A DNA stretch of 5,726 bases from positions 1 through 5,726 of the forward strand of contig JAFGCA010000675.1 in the NCBI GenBank assembly GCA_016932895.1, in the 5' to 3' direction. Origin of the DNA: Sedimentisphaerales bacterium (GTDB taxonomy: Bacteria > Planctomycetota > Phycisphaerae > Sedimentisphaerales > SG8-4). Each line of letters begins with the position of its first letter. The stretch's first letter is position 1. The position numbers and the translations under genes are program-made. This document shows positions 5,691 through 5,726 of the stretch, piece after piece. A model generated the notes under the pieces. That model was not told the origin of the DNA and made no database searches. It was given only the letters and a program-made list of their open reading frames with translations.

Positions 5691-5726
5691 TTATCGATCG
5701 CCGGCGAGGTAACGCACTTCGGCGGC
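5691..5726 (-). CDS. C-terminal end of a gene entering from the right edge
   Basis: On the minus strand 5726 to 5691 reads AAEVRYLAGDR followed by TAA. The codons are GC-rich in the third position, and a strong hairpin follows 15 nt after the stop. Eleven codons are too few to name a product, and the frame could be chance; the hairpin context is the main support. Confidence 0.35.
   Translation of the reverse strand, partial: AAEVRYLAGDR

Overview
This 5.7 kb stretch is probably from the chromosome of a GC-rich bacterium. A planctomycete or a close relative is my best guess, because of the many orphan hypothetical genes, a TTG start, and a degenerate 51-bp repeat array. The three frames of that array give junk peptides such as RNEPNW, KRTQL and ETKPIW, which I recall from planctomycete gene predictions. 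This placement is from memory and has not been checked.

Left part, all on the minus strand. The 5' portion of a ferritin-like (rubrerythrin-family) gene runs off the left edge (1-370). It has a good sigma70-type promoter (486-513), and a candidate terminator for the upstream gene lies just before that promoter (512-564). Next comes a complete macro-domain (ADP-ribose-binding) gene (634-1164) with a perfect Shine-Dalgarno. Upstream of it, 1319-1747 is a noncoding array of seven copies of a core close to AATTGGSTTCGTTTSGCAC. The nearest good promoter (1889-1917) points through the array towards the macro gene. I saw no gene in 1918-2097.

Centre (2098-4075). This is a visibly lower-GC cassette on the minus strand. 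It is a two-gene operon: an XRE helix-turn-helix/ImmA-IrrE Zn-peptidase fusion (2651-3847), then a PIN-like DUF4411 putative ribonuclease (2144-2641) that starts with TTG 9 nt after the first stop codon. A candidate promoter lies upstream (4024-4052), with two perfect 7-bp inverted repeats around it as possible operators. The layout suggests a toxin-antitoxin or stress-response module acquired by horizontal transfer: the HTH part would repress, the peptidase part would process or sense, and the PIN protein would cut RNA.

Right part. About 500 bp without a gene (4076-4575) precedes an unrecognised 94-residue plus-strand gene (4576-4860, GTG start). It converges with a small three-helix membrane protein gene on the minus strand (5010-5387). 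A 14-bp perfect GC hairpin (5639-5675) follows what looks like the last codons of another minus-strand gene entering from the right edge (5691-5726). No tRNA, rRNA, CRISPR or transposase was seen.
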